64,000 nucleotides of DNA from Actinomycetota bacterium. GTDB taxonomy: Bacteria; Actinomycetota; Actinomycetes; Streptosporangiales; Streptosporangiaceae. Made by a program: the position numbers and the translations under genes. Of this stretch, positions 16,096-23,652 are shown one piece after another. Numbering within the stretch: the stretch's first letter is position 1; every line of letters begins with the position of its first letter. The notes under the pieces were generated by a model. The model did no database searches, had not been told where the DNA came from, and was given only the letters and a program-made list of their open reading frames with translations. The stretch is taken from positions 1-64,000 of the forward strand of contig JAFAYQ010000074.1 of NCBI GenBank assembly GCA_019240215.1. The letters run 5' to 3'.

Positions 16096-16911
16096 GTGGC
16101 CCTCGATCGCCCCGCCACCCCACCTGACCGCCCCGAAACCCCCTCAACCCCCGACGCCCCACCCGACCCACGCGCCGTCCCCGACCTCACCCGCGCCGAA
16201 GCCTTCGCGTCCCACCGCTACTGGAGTGAGGTCTCGCGTTTTTCCGCGCTCTGGGCAGCCCACAAGGAACGGTGGGCCGCCGAGCCGAAGAAGCGAGACC
16301 AGCCTGGGGGAGCCGCGCCGGCCGAGGTAGCTGACTCGATCGCGCGGGTCAAAGCTGCGGAAACGGTGATCAGTTCCGATGTCGAGGCGGTAGCGTCGGA
16401 CAATTCCCCGCGCGGCTGGCTGGAAGGCTTCAGCTTTCGTTTAAAAGGCGAGGGACGGCTGGCGGAGAAAGTCGCGAGCGCTCGCGAGTCGAGCAGCCCC
16501 GACGCCACCATTGGCGAAATCGTCCAGCAGATACCGGATGCCATCCGCTATACGTTCTGCTTCGCTGCCAGCGACTACACCAGCGGCTACTTCGAAGTCA
16601 CGCAGCGCCTGGAAGCTCGCGGATACCGTATGTACAAATGCAGGAATTCATGGGCGGATTCGGAGTACAAAGGCGTTAATACTCGATGGGTGACATCCGA
16701 AGGGCAGCGGTTCGAAGTCCAGTTCCATACGCCAGAAAGCTTTCACGCCAAGCATGAGGTGACACACGGGGCGTACGAGAGGATTCGCGACTCGGCCACC
16801 ACCGCGAACGAGCGCCGCGACCTGAGCGTCTTTCAGCAGGAAGTGTCGTCGCGTGTTCCCGTGCCAGCGCGTGTGTCTGATATCGCCGACCACTCTGAGA
16901 GAGGCTATTGA
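16096..16911 (+). CDS. RelA/SpoT-fold nucleotidyl (pyrophospho)transferase, putative toxin
   Basis: A 271-residue protein with a Pro-rich N-terminus (1-30), a helical linker, and a domain matching the RelA/SpoT synthetase fold by motif order. FRLKGEGRLAEK (114-125) corresponds to the RxK..S...K ATP site. IPDAIRYTF supplies Asp148 and Arg151. EYKGVNTRW has Tyr191 where synthetases stack the acceptor base, with Asn replacing the usual His. FEVQFHTPESF supplies Glu207 and Gln209. No HD hydrolase, TGS or ACT domain is present, so it is a stand-alone synthetase-like enzyme, either an alarmone synthetase or a toxSAS-type tRNA-pyrophosphorylating toxin. The start is GTG at 16096. Codon use is visibly less GC-rich than in neighbours. 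The stop overlaps the next gene's ATG. Family assignment is by eye. Confidence 0.68.
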   Translation: MALDRPATPPDRPETPSTPDAPPDPRAVPDLTRAEAFASHRYWSEVSRFSALWAAHKERWAAEPKKRDQPGGAAPAEVADSIARVKAAETVISSDVEAVASDNSPRGWLEGFSFRLKGEGRLAEKVASARESSSPDATIGEIVQQIPDAIRYTFCFAASDYTSGYFEVTQRLEARGYRMYKCRNSWADSEYKGVNTRWVTSEGQRFEVQFHTPESFHAKHEVTHGAYERIRDSATTANERRDLSVFQQEVSSRVPVPARVSDIADHSERGY

Positions 16912-17159
16912 TGCCAGACAAAATAACGTTCTACGCAGTGGTGGCCGCCGACCGGACGACCGACAATCCCTACGGCTTGGTACGGCGGCTGCAAACGGAC
17001 TGGGGCTTCACCGACGAGGGCCTGCGCAAGGATTTCAGCTGGGTGTTCACGCCCGCCATCGTCGAGTGGGAGCGCGGCGATCTGGGGCAGGAACTGGTCG
17101 AGGTCAGCCATGAGCAGGCCGACAAGATTATTCAGTACTTCCGCGCCCGCTGGGCTTGA
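16911..17159 (+). CDS. small protein coupled to RelA/SpoT-fold gene, putative antitoxin
   Basis: An 82-residue soluble protein, rich in aromatic and acidic residues: YAVVAADRTTDNPYGLVRRL, then DEGLRKDFSWVFTPAIVEWE and the C-terminal helix SHEQADKIIQYFRARW. I do not recognise a named family. Its ATG overlaps the TGA of the upstream gene by one base (TGATG), with GAGAGAGG inside the upstream gene as ribosome site, so translation is probably coupled. Size, acidity and coupling fit an antitoxin or immunity-type partner that neutralises by binding; no hydrolase motif is visible. Its last 32 bp overlap the convergent TetR gene. Confidence 0.65.
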   Translation: MPDKITFYAVVAADRTTDNPYGLVRRLQTDWGFTDEGLRKDFSWVFTPAIVEWERGDLGQELVEVSHEQADKIIQYFRARWA

Positions 17160-17853
17160 GCGGACTGGTCCGCATCGCGGTCGCCAGCTCGTCCGGCGAC
17201 AGCTCCGCCACCGGCAACGGCGTGTACCCATCCCGCGACGGCCGCAGTGCATCCAGCAGCAGAGTCAGGTACCGCCGCCAGATATCCGGCCGGACGTCGC
17301 GGGCGTACTCGGCGGTGGCGCCGAGCATGAACTCCATAACCGGGATGTCGGTGGCGCTGAGGTCGGGGCGGAGCTGACCGGCCGCCTGGGCGCGTTCGAC
17401 CAGTTTGCCGACGGCGGGGCGCATGCGCTCACGGGCGTAATGGGTCCGGTCGTGGCCGTGGGCGGCGAACATCAGGATCTGGCGCAGGCCGCGGTCGCTG
17501 GTCAGCATCTCAGCGGCGGTCAGCATGAAACCGGCCAGGCCCTCCCAGGGGTCGTCGGCTTCCTGGGCCTGGACGGCCAGGCCGGCCATCGTGTTGATGC
17601 GCTCCTCGAACAGGGCGTCGGCCAGCGACGCCTTGTCGGGGAAACGGCGGTAGACCGTGCCCACGCCCACCCCGGCCTGCCGGGCCACGTCGTCCAGGGT
17701 CGCCTCCAGGCCCCGTTCGGTGAACACCTCGTCGGCCGCCTTGAGGATGCGCTGCCGATTCAGCTCAGCGTCCCGGCGCAACGGCCGGCCGCCGGCCCCC
17801 TCCAGGTCGCCGGCCCCGTCTGGGCCGTCCTTGCCCTCCACGTCGCTGTTCAT
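17128..17853 (-). CDS. TetR family repressor of adjacent DHA2 exporter
   Basis: A 241-residue TetR-type regulator. The helix-turn-helix spans about 32-75: RILKAADEVFTERGLEATLD, then VARQAGVGVGTVYRRFPDK. The remainder is a helical ligand-binding domain with the MFAAHGHDRTHYARERMRP segment. An N-terminal acidic/Gly extension precedes the DNA-binding region. It is divergent from the DHA2 transporter at 17948, and a 9-5-9 palindrome lies directly upstream of its start. The usual arrangement is that the regulator represses the exporter and itself until a drug-like ligand binds. Confidence 0.9.
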   Translation of the reverse strand: MNSDVEGKDGPDGAGDLEGAGGRPLRRDAELNRQRILKAADEVFTERGLEATLDDVARQAGVGVGTVYRRFPDKASLADALFEERINTMAGLAVQAQEADDPWEGLAGFMLTAAEMLTSDRGLRQILMFAAHGHDRTHYARERMRPAVGKLVERAQAAGQLRPDLSATDIPVMEFMLGATAEYARDVRPDIWRRYLTLLLDALRPSRDGYTPLPVAELSPDELATAMRTSPLKPSGRGSTE

Positions 17854-17870
17854 GAAGTCATCCTAAATCA

Positions 17871-17893
17871 AAGTGGAGAAAACGTCTCCACTT
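17871..17893. promoter_or_regulatory. TetR operator, AAGTGGAGA-N5-TCTCCACTT
   Basis: A perfect inverted repeat with 9-bp arms lies between the divergent tetR gene (start 17853) and the transporter (start 17948). Location and symmetry strongly suggest that it is the operator of the adjacent TetR protein. Confidence 0.8.
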
Positions 17894-17947
17894 CTGCTAC
17901 GGTCGGGACGTAAGCGGAGTTTGCATCTCCAGATGGGAGAACGAGAG

Positions 17948-19507
17948 ATGGCCGCACCCAGCGCTCCCAGCGTTCCTGGCGGCGGGCCCGCGACCCAGCC
18001 GGCCGATCCGGGCCAGCGGCGCTGGCTGATCCTGGCGCTTATCGGGCTCGCCCAGCTGATGATCGTGCTCGACATCACGATCATGAACATCGCGCTGCCG
18101 TCCGCCCAGCACGCCCTGCACTTCTCCAACGTCGACCGGCAGTGGATCATCACCGCCTACGCGCTGTCGTTCGGCAGCCTGCTGTTGTTCGGTGGCCGCC
18201 TGGGTGACCTGTTCGGCCGTAAGGTGACCCTGCTGACCGGGCTGATCGGCTTCGCGGTCGCCTCGGCGGTGGGCGGCGCCGCCCTCAACTTCCCGATGCT
18301 GGTCACCGCCCGCGCCTGCCAGGGCGTGTTCGCGGCCCTGCTCGCCCCGGCCGCGCTGTCGCTGCTGACCACCACGTTCAGCGACCCCAAGGAACGCGGC
18401 AAGGCGTTCGGGGTCTACGGCGCCATCGTCGGGGCCGGCGGCCTGGTCGGGCTGCTGCTCGGGGGCCTGCTGACCGAGTACCTGGACTGGCGCTGGTGTC
18501 TGTACGTGAACCTGGTCTTCGCCGGGCTCGCGGTGGCGGGCGCGGTCACCCTGCTCACCAACCAGCGCGCCGCGCGGACACCGCGGCTGGACTACCTGGG
18601 CGTGGCGCTGGTCTCCGGGTCGATGTTCTGCCTGGTCTACGGCTTCTCCAACGCCGGCACGCACTCCTGGTCAGCCGCCTCGACCTGGGGTTTCCTGGCC
18701 GCCGGGGTGGTCCTGCTGGCCGCGTTCGTGACCTGGCAGTCCCAGACGCCGCACCCGCTGCTGCCGCCCCGGGTGGTGCTGGACCGCAACCGCGGCGGCG
18801 CCTACCTGGCGGTGCTGGTCACCGGGGCCGGGATGTTCGGCATCTTCCTGTTCCTGACCTACTACCTGCAGACGATCCTCGGGTACTCGCCGCTCAAGAC
18901 CGGCGTCGCGTTCCTGCCCACGATCGCCATGGTGATGCTGTTCGCGCAGATCGCCAACATCGTGCTGATGCCCCGGATCGGGCCGAAGATCCTGGTCGGG
19001 GTGGGCATGGTGGTGGCCGGAGCGGGGATGGCGTGGCTGACCCGGCTGGGCGTGCACTCCGGCTACGCGACCGCGATCCTCGGCCCGATGATGGTGACGG
19101 GGGCCGGCATCGGCATGTCGATGCCGCCGTCGATGAACACCGGGACGTTCGGGGTCGCCCCGTCGGACGCGGGCGTCGCCTCGGCCACACTCAACGTCGG
19201 CCAGCAGCTCGGCGGCTCGATCGGCACCGCGCTGCTCAACACCATCGCCACCAGCGCCGCCGCCAGCTATCTGACCAGCCTCCACCTGGCCCCGGCGGCA
19301 CTGGCCACCGCCCGCGGCAAGCTCGCGCTGGCCACCGCCCAGGTGCACGGCTACACCACCGCGTTCTGGTGGACGGCGGCGATCTTCGCGGCCGGCGGGC
19401 TGGTGTGCGGCTCGCTGATGAAGTGGGGCCCGCTGGCCCGCCAGGCCGAGGCCCAGCCGGCTAGCCCAGGGGAGCTTGCGCCCAGTCCGGTGGCACCTCG
19501 TCACTGA
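17948..19507 (+). CDS. MFS drug exporter, DHA2 family (14 TM)
   Basis: A 519-residue proton-coupled exporter of the EmrB/QacA type. The N-terminal motif LAQLMIVLDITIMNIALPSA carries the membrane-embedded Asp of TM1. GRLGDLFGRKVTLLTG is motif A (loop 2-3), and the GGLVGLLLGGLLTEYLDWRW segment is motif C of antiporters. About fourteen hydrophobic segments are visible. The ATG at 17948 is preferred, after GAACGAGAG, because upstream in-frame codons run into the operator. It is probably repressed by the divergent TetR. The last 47 bp overlap the 3' end of the convergent histidine kinase gene. Confidence 0.9.
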   Translation: MAAPSAPSVPGGGPATQPADPGQRRWLILALIGLAQLMIVLDITIMNIALPSAQHALHFSNVDRQWIITAYALSFGSLLLFGGRLGDLFGRKVTLLTGLIGFAVASAVGGAALNFPMLVTARACQGVFAALLAPAALSLLTTTFSDPKERGKAFGVYGAIVGAGGLVGLLLGGLLTEYLDWRWCLYVNLVFAGLAVAGAVTLLTNQRAARTPRLDYLGVALVSGSMFCLVYGFSNAGTHSWSAASTWGFLAAGVVLLAAFVTWQSQTPHPLLPPRVVLDRNRGGAYLAVLVTGAGMFGIFLFLTYYLQTILGYSPLKTGVAFLPTIAMVMLFAQIANIVLMPRIGPKILVGVGMVVAGAGMAWLTRLGVHSGYATAILGPMMVTGAGIGMSMPPSMNTGTFGVAPSDAGVASATLNVGQQLGGSIGTALLNTIATSAAASYLTSLHLAPAALATARGKLALATAQVHGYTTAFWWTAAIFAAGGLVCGSLMKWGPLARQAEAQPASPGELAPSPVAPRH

Positions 19508-21095
19508 GCCGGGGCAGCACGATCGTGAACGAGGTGCAGCCGGGGCGGCTGGTGACGGCGACGGTGCCGTGGTGGGCGGTCACCACCGCCTTGACGATGG
19601 CCAGCCCGAGGCCGGTGCTGCCGGCCGCGTGCGAGCGGGACGAGTCACCCCGTACGAACCGCTCGAACAGCTCGGGCAGCAGGTCAGGCGGAATCCCGGG
19701 GCCGTTGTCGGTCACGCTGAGCTGGACCGACGGCGCGCCCGCGGCCGACGTCGGGGCGACCGCGACGGTGATCTCGGAGTCGGCCGGGGTGTGCTTGGCC
19801 GCGTTGCTGAGCAGGTTGGACAGCACCTGGCGGAGCCTCAGCTCGTCGCCGCGGACGGTGAGCGGCTCGTCCGGCAGTTCGAGCCGCCAGCGGTGGGACG
19901 GGCTGGCGACCCGGGCGTCGCTGGTGGCCTCGATCGTGAGCATGGTCAGGTCGACCGGCTCGGCCGCCAGCGGCCGACCGGCGTCCAGCCGGGCCAGCAG
20001 CAGCAGCTCGTCGACCAGCACGCTCATCCGGGCCGACTCGGACTGGACCCGTTCCAGCGCGTGGGTCACGTCCTCGGGCACCGGGCCGCCGTGCCGCAGC
20101 GCCAGCTCGGCATAACCGCGGATGGCCGACAGCGGGGTGCGCAGCTCGTGGCTGGCGTCGGCCGCGAACCGGCGCAGCCGCGCCTCGCTGGCGGCCCGGT
20201 TGGACAGGGCCGACTCCACGTGCTGCATCATCCGGTTGAAGGCGGCCCCGACCCGGCCGACCTCGGTGCGCGGGTCGTCGTCGGGTACCTGGGGCGGCAG
20301 GCTGACCACGCCGGTGTCCAGCGGCAGCTCGGCCACCAGGGTGGCGGTGCTGGCGACCCGGCGCAGCGGCCGCAGCGAGAACCGCACCAGCCCGGCCCCG
20401 GTCCCCGCGACCACCAGGACGACCAGCGCGAACACCGCGATCTCGGCCAGCTCGACGTTCCGCAGCGTGTGCTCGATGTTGTGCAGCGACAGGCCCGTGA
20501 GCAGCACCTGGCCGGTCGGGGTGGTGACCGCGGTCAGCTTGTAGTCGCCGCCCAGCGACGGCAGCTGGCGGGTGTAGAACGGCACGTTCGGCAGCGCCGG
20601 CGGGATCGCCCCGCTGCTGCTGCCCTGCTTCGAGGTCTTGTACACCGGCAGCGCGGTCAGCACCTGCTTGTCGGCCGCGGTCAGGTGCACGGCGCCGCCG
20701 CCGATGATGGTGGCGTCGAGCACGGTGCCGTTGGTGGTGATCCAGGCGTCGAACGTGCCCGCCGACTGGCCGACGATGTAGTGCGAGCAGCCGGGCGAGC
20801 CGCCGTCCGGATCCACCCGCTGACCGGCCGACATGCCGCCGTCGGGAGCGGGCGCGTCGTTCAGGCAGGCCGCGAACGCCCGCTGGGTGGCCGCCTCCAG
20901 CTGCTGGTTGAAGTTGGTGACGAGCTGGCGGCTGAGCACGCTGTAGGTGGCGATGCCGAGCACCGCGCAGGTCACGATGACCAGTACCACCAGCCCGGCC
21001 ACGAGCCGGACGGTCAGGCTGCCGCGGATCAGCGAGGACCACGGGCGCCCGGCCCGCCCGGCCACCACCCCCGCCCGATCGCGCAGCCCGGCCAT
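19461..21095 (-). CDS. OmpR-type sensor histidine kinase
   Basis: A 544-residue membrane kinase. TM1 (about 29-50, VRLVAGLVVLVIVTCAVLG) and TM2 (about 215-237) flank an extracytoplasmic domain of ~165 residues containing two cysteines (FAACLND and GCSHYIVG). A HAMP linker, the H-box ASHELRTPLSAIRGYAELA (His316) and the ATPase boxes NLLSNAAKHTP, VTDNGPGIP and GSTGLGLAIVKAV follow. The ATG at 21095 overlaps the TGA of the response regulator by one base, so they are translated together. The signal is unknown; the closest general types are the TrcS/CutS-like kinases of actinobacteria. Confidence 0.9.
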   Translation of the reverse strand: MAGLRDRAGVVAGRAGRPWSSLIRGSLTVRLVAGLVVLVIVTCAVLGIATYSVLSRQLVTNFNQQLEAATQRAFAACLNDAPAPDGGMSAGQRVDPDGGSPGCSHYIVGQSAGTFDAWITTNGTVLDATIIGGGAVHLTAADKQVLTALPVYKTSKQGSSSGAIPPALPNVPFYTRQLPSLGGDYKLTAVTTPTGQVLLTGLSLHNIEHTLRNVELAEIAVFALVVLVVAGTGAGLVRFSLRPLRRVASTATLVAELPLDTGVVSLPPQVPDDDPRTEVGRVGAAFNRMMQHVESALSNRAASEARLRRFAADASHELRTPLSAIRGYAELALRHGGPVPEDVTHALERVQSESARMSVLVDELLLLARLDAGRPLAAEPVDLTMLTIEATSDARVASPSHRWRLELPDEPLTVRGDELRLRQVLSNLLSNAAKHTPADSEITVAVAPTSAAGAPSVQLSVTDNGPGIPPDLLPELFERFVRGDSSRSHAAGSTGLGLAIVKAVVTAHHGTVAVTSRPGCTSFTIVLPRLSDEVPPDWAQAPLG

Positions 21096-21838
21096 CAGCC
21101 CCCCGGCTTCAGCACGTACCCGACGCCCCGCACGGTGTGGATCAGCGGCGGGCGGCCGGCGTCGATCTTCTTGCGCAGGTAGCTGATGTACAGCTCGACC
21201 ACGTGGGCCTGGCCGCCGAAGTCGTAGTTCCACACCCGGTCGAGGATCTGCGCCTTGGACAGCACCCGGCGCGGGTTGCGCATCAGGAACCGCAGCAGCT
21301 CGAACTCGGTCGCGGTCAGCTCGATCAGGTCGCCGCCCCGGCGGACCTCACGGGCGTCCTCGTCCATGGTCAGGTCGGCCACGCTCAGCGAGCCTTCGCT
21401 GTGGGTGCGGGTCAGGTCGGCCCGGCGCAGCAGCCCCCGCAGCCGGGCCAGCACCTCCTCCAGGCTGAACGGCTTGGTCACGTAGTCGTCGCCGCCGGCC
21501 GTGATGCCGGCGATCCGGTCCTCGACCGCGTCCCGGGCGGTCAGGAACAGCACGCAGACCCCGGCGTTCTCGGCCCGCAGCCGCCGCAGCACCTCGAGCC
21601 CGTCGAAGTCGGGCAGCATGATGTCCAGGATCACCGCATCGGGCTGGAATTCGCGCGCGATACTGACCGCGTCGGTCCCGGTGCCCGCGGTGCGGGTGTC
21701 CCAGCCCTCGTAGCGCAGCACGCTGCCGAGCAGCTCGGCCAGGCTGGGTTCGTCGTCGACGACGAGCACCCGGATCGCGGTGCCGTCCGGCCGCCGGGCG
21801 CCCGCGGGGGCCACGGCGGAGCTCTGAGCTGTGTTCAT
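21095..21838 (-). CDS. OmpR-type response regulator
   Basis: A 247-residue regulator. The receiver domain has VLVVDDEPSLAELL, the phosphoacceptor in VILDIMLPDFDG (Asp72 from the ATG) and KPFSLEEV (Lys). The C-terminal winged helix follows with LTATEFELLRFLMRNPRRVL and HVVELYISYLRKKIDA. The ATG at 21838 is chosen; a TTG three codons upstream is also open, and neither has a strong ribosome site. It is the first gene of the pair with the kinase at 19461-21095. Confidence 0.92.
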   Translation of the reverse strand: MNTAQSSAVAPAGARRPDGTAIRVLVVDDEPSLAELLGSVLRYEGWDTRTAGTGTDAVSIAREFQPDAVILDIMLPDFDGLEVLRRLRAENAGVCVLFLTARDAVEDRIAGITAGGDDYVTKPFSLEEVLARLRGLLRRADLTRTHSEGSLSVADLTMDEDAREVRRGGDLIELTATEFELLRFLMRNPRRVLSKAQILDRVWNYDFGGQAHVVELYISYLRKKIDAGRPPLIHTVRGVGYVLKPGG

Positions 21839-21905
21839 AGTTATCAACTGTGTCTGCTCTGGCCCAGCTTAGCTTCAGAAGGTGTTCTGAATACTCTCTG
21901 AGTGA

Positions 21906-22844
21906 TCACTCGGCGGGCCAGCCGGCCACGGTCTCGACCCGGCCGGTGTCGCTGACCAGCCGGGCCGGCAGCCGCAGGCTGGCCAGCCAGCCGGTGGCGG
22001 CGTCGCCGCGGATGATGGCGGCGGTGCTCGCCGCGTTGGCGTCGGCGCAGGTGGCGGCGGTCACCGACACCGTACGCCACACGGCCGCGGGCGGCAGCCC
22101 GGTCCGGGGGTCGAGGATGTGGTGCAGCACGCTGCCGCCGCGGCGCCAGCGCCGGGCGGTGGTGCTCGAGGTGGCCAGGCCGCCGCCGGTGATCGCGACC
22201 ACGGTGGCGGGCCCGGACGGGTCTTCCTCAGGGCGGCCGGTGATGTCCTGCACCCGGATGCACCAGCCGCCGTCGGGGGCCGGCCCGGCCACCGAGATGT
22301 CACCGCCCAGGCCGACCAGCACGCCGGTGCCGAGCGTGCTGGCGATCCGGTCGGCCGACCGGTCGGCGGTCCACGCCTTGGCGGTGGCGCCGAGGTCGAG
22401 CCGGACGCCGGGCGGCATCGTCAGCGTGCGGGTGGCCCGGTCCAGCCGCACCTGCTGCCAGCCCGGTACCGCCCGGATGACCAGGTTGACGGCCGGGCCG
22501 TCCGGCGCCACCAGGGTGAAGTCGCGGTCGTAGCCGCAGGCGGCGATGGCCTCGCCGACCGTGGGGTCGACGTCGCCGCCGGTCAGCTCGGCCGCTCGCA
22601 GGGCGACGGCGACCGCCTCGGCCAGCAGCGGGCTCAGCTCGACCGGCTGGCCGCCCGCGCGGTCCAGGCCGGCCAGCTCGGAGTCGGGCCGGAACCGGCT
22701 GCAGGCCACGTCGAGGGCGGCCAGGTCGGCTTCCAGCAGCGCCCGGGCGGCGCCCAGCATCTCCGGCTCGGTGACCGTCAGGTGGACCAGGCAGCCGAGC
22801 GAGGACCAGCTGGCGGTCGCCGTGCCGGTTTTCGCCTCGGTCAT
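21906..22844 (-). CDS. FAD:protein FMN transferase (ApbE family)
   Basis: A 312-residue ApbE-like enzyme that attaches FMN from FAD to a threonine of target flavoproteins, using Mg2+. Visible signatures are CSRFRPDSELAGLDRAGG, the DLGATAKAWTADRSAD helix, GVLVGLGGDISVAG, VLHHILDPRTGLPP and SVTAATCADANAASTAA, the last holding the Mg-binding Asp. No clear lipoprotein signal peptide is present, so it may act inside the cell. The ATG at 22844 follows GGGGGAGG. No FMN-binding-domain target gene is adjacent. The 141-bp gap upstream shows nothing I can identify. Confidence 0.9.
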   Translation of the reverse strand: MTEAKTGTATASWSSLGCLVHLTVTEPEMLGAARALLEADLAALDVACSRFRPDSELAGLDRAGGQPVELSPLLAEAVAVALRAAELTGGDVDPTVGEAIAACGYDRDFTLVAPDGPAVNLVIRAVPGWQQVRLDRATRTLTMPPGVRLDLGATAKAWTADRSADRIASTLGTGVLVGLGGDISVAGPAPDGGWCIRVQDITGRPEEDPSGPATVVAITGGGLATSSTTARRWRRGGSVLHHILDPRTGLPPAAVWRTVSVTAATCADANAASTAAIIRGDAATGWLASLRLPARLVSDTGRVETVAGWPAE

Positions 22845-22985
22845 CGCTGCCTCCCCCTCGGTACCAACGGTCGATCCGCTTCGTCAAGGACTGCCCAGCG
22901 CAGGCGGCCCCAGTCCAGGGAATCTCTCCGTGATGTCCAGTCGCTGAAGGTCGGCTCGGAAAAACCTGAAAGGGTGGCCGCCCGG

Positions 22986-23600
22986 TCAGCCTTGCTCCAG
23001 GACCCGGCCCAGCTTGGATGCGGACGATGAGGGGCGGGCCCCGGCCGCCCGCAGCACGGTCTCGGCCGCGTCGAGCACGTCGGGTGGCCCCGACATCAGC
23101 TCCACCTCGATCTCGTGCCAGGTCAGCGGGGCGGCGGCCTGGCCGTCGGCCGCCAGCCGCCGGCCGCTGACCTGGTCGTCGGCCACCTCGGCCCGCGGCT
23201 GCCCGTCCGCGCCGATCAGGCGGCGGATGGTGCGGTCGGTGTTCAGCCGGGCGATCGGCCGCAGCGGCTCGCCCCCGGTCAGGTCGGCCACCAGGTCCTG
23301 CAGTTCGGCGGGCACGGTGTCGGTGCCGGCGCTGAGCGGCAGGTGGCGCTCGCGCCGGGTACCGGGGCGGACCGGCAGCTTGAGGTGCCAGGCGTCGTCC
23401 TCGCCGCCGGTGCGCCGCCGCAGCGTGACCTTGTTCTTGATCAGCCGCAGGTCGTCGGTGTCGAAGTAGACGGCGGCAAGGTGGAACGTCTCCGGCTCGC
23501 TGACCGTGTAACCGGGCACGGCGCTCAGGTCGGGCAGCGTGAACTCGGGGCCGGCGTCGTACTTGCGCTCGGTCTCCAGCTGGCTGGTGGCGGCGTCCAT
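22986..23600 (-). CDS. CYTH domain protein (triphosphate tunnel metalloenzyme) without CHAD
   Basis: A 204-residue CYTH-domain protein with the diagnostic ExExK motif at residues 9-13 (ETERK). Other tunnel residues lie in YFDTDDLRLIKNKVTLRRR and WHLKLPVRPGTRRER. CYTH enzymes hydrolyse inorganic or organic triphosphates. In many actinobacteria this domain is fused to a C-terminal CHAD domain. Here the reading frame stops right after ASKLGRVLEQG, the usual linker region, so CHAD is missing. The start ATG at 23600 is open without a strong ribosome site. Confidence 0.88.
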   Translation of the reverse strand: MDAATSQLETERKYDAGPEFTLPDLSAVPGYTVSEPETFHLAAVYFDTDDLRLIKNKVTLRRRTGGEDDAWHLKLPVRPGTRRERHLPLSAGTDTVPAELQDLVADLTGGEPLRPIARLNTDRTIRRLIGADGQPRAEVADDQVSGRRLAADGQAAAPLTWHEIEVELMSGPPDVLDAAETVLRAAGARPSSSASKLGRVLEQG

Positions 23601-23652
23601 GGCTCCTCAGGTTACGGGAGATTGAACGACCAGCGAACCGGCGGCGCGCCGG

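Noticed and set aside
16096..17159. Prophage remnant as source of the RelA-like pair
   Set aside because: No integrase, attachment repeat, or structural phage gene lies within several kilobases on either side.
17228..17245. Short resemblance to the 56-bp repeat (CCCGCGAC-type stretch) in the first TetR gene
   Set aside because: Fewer than 16 matching bases on the other strand, within expectation for this composition.
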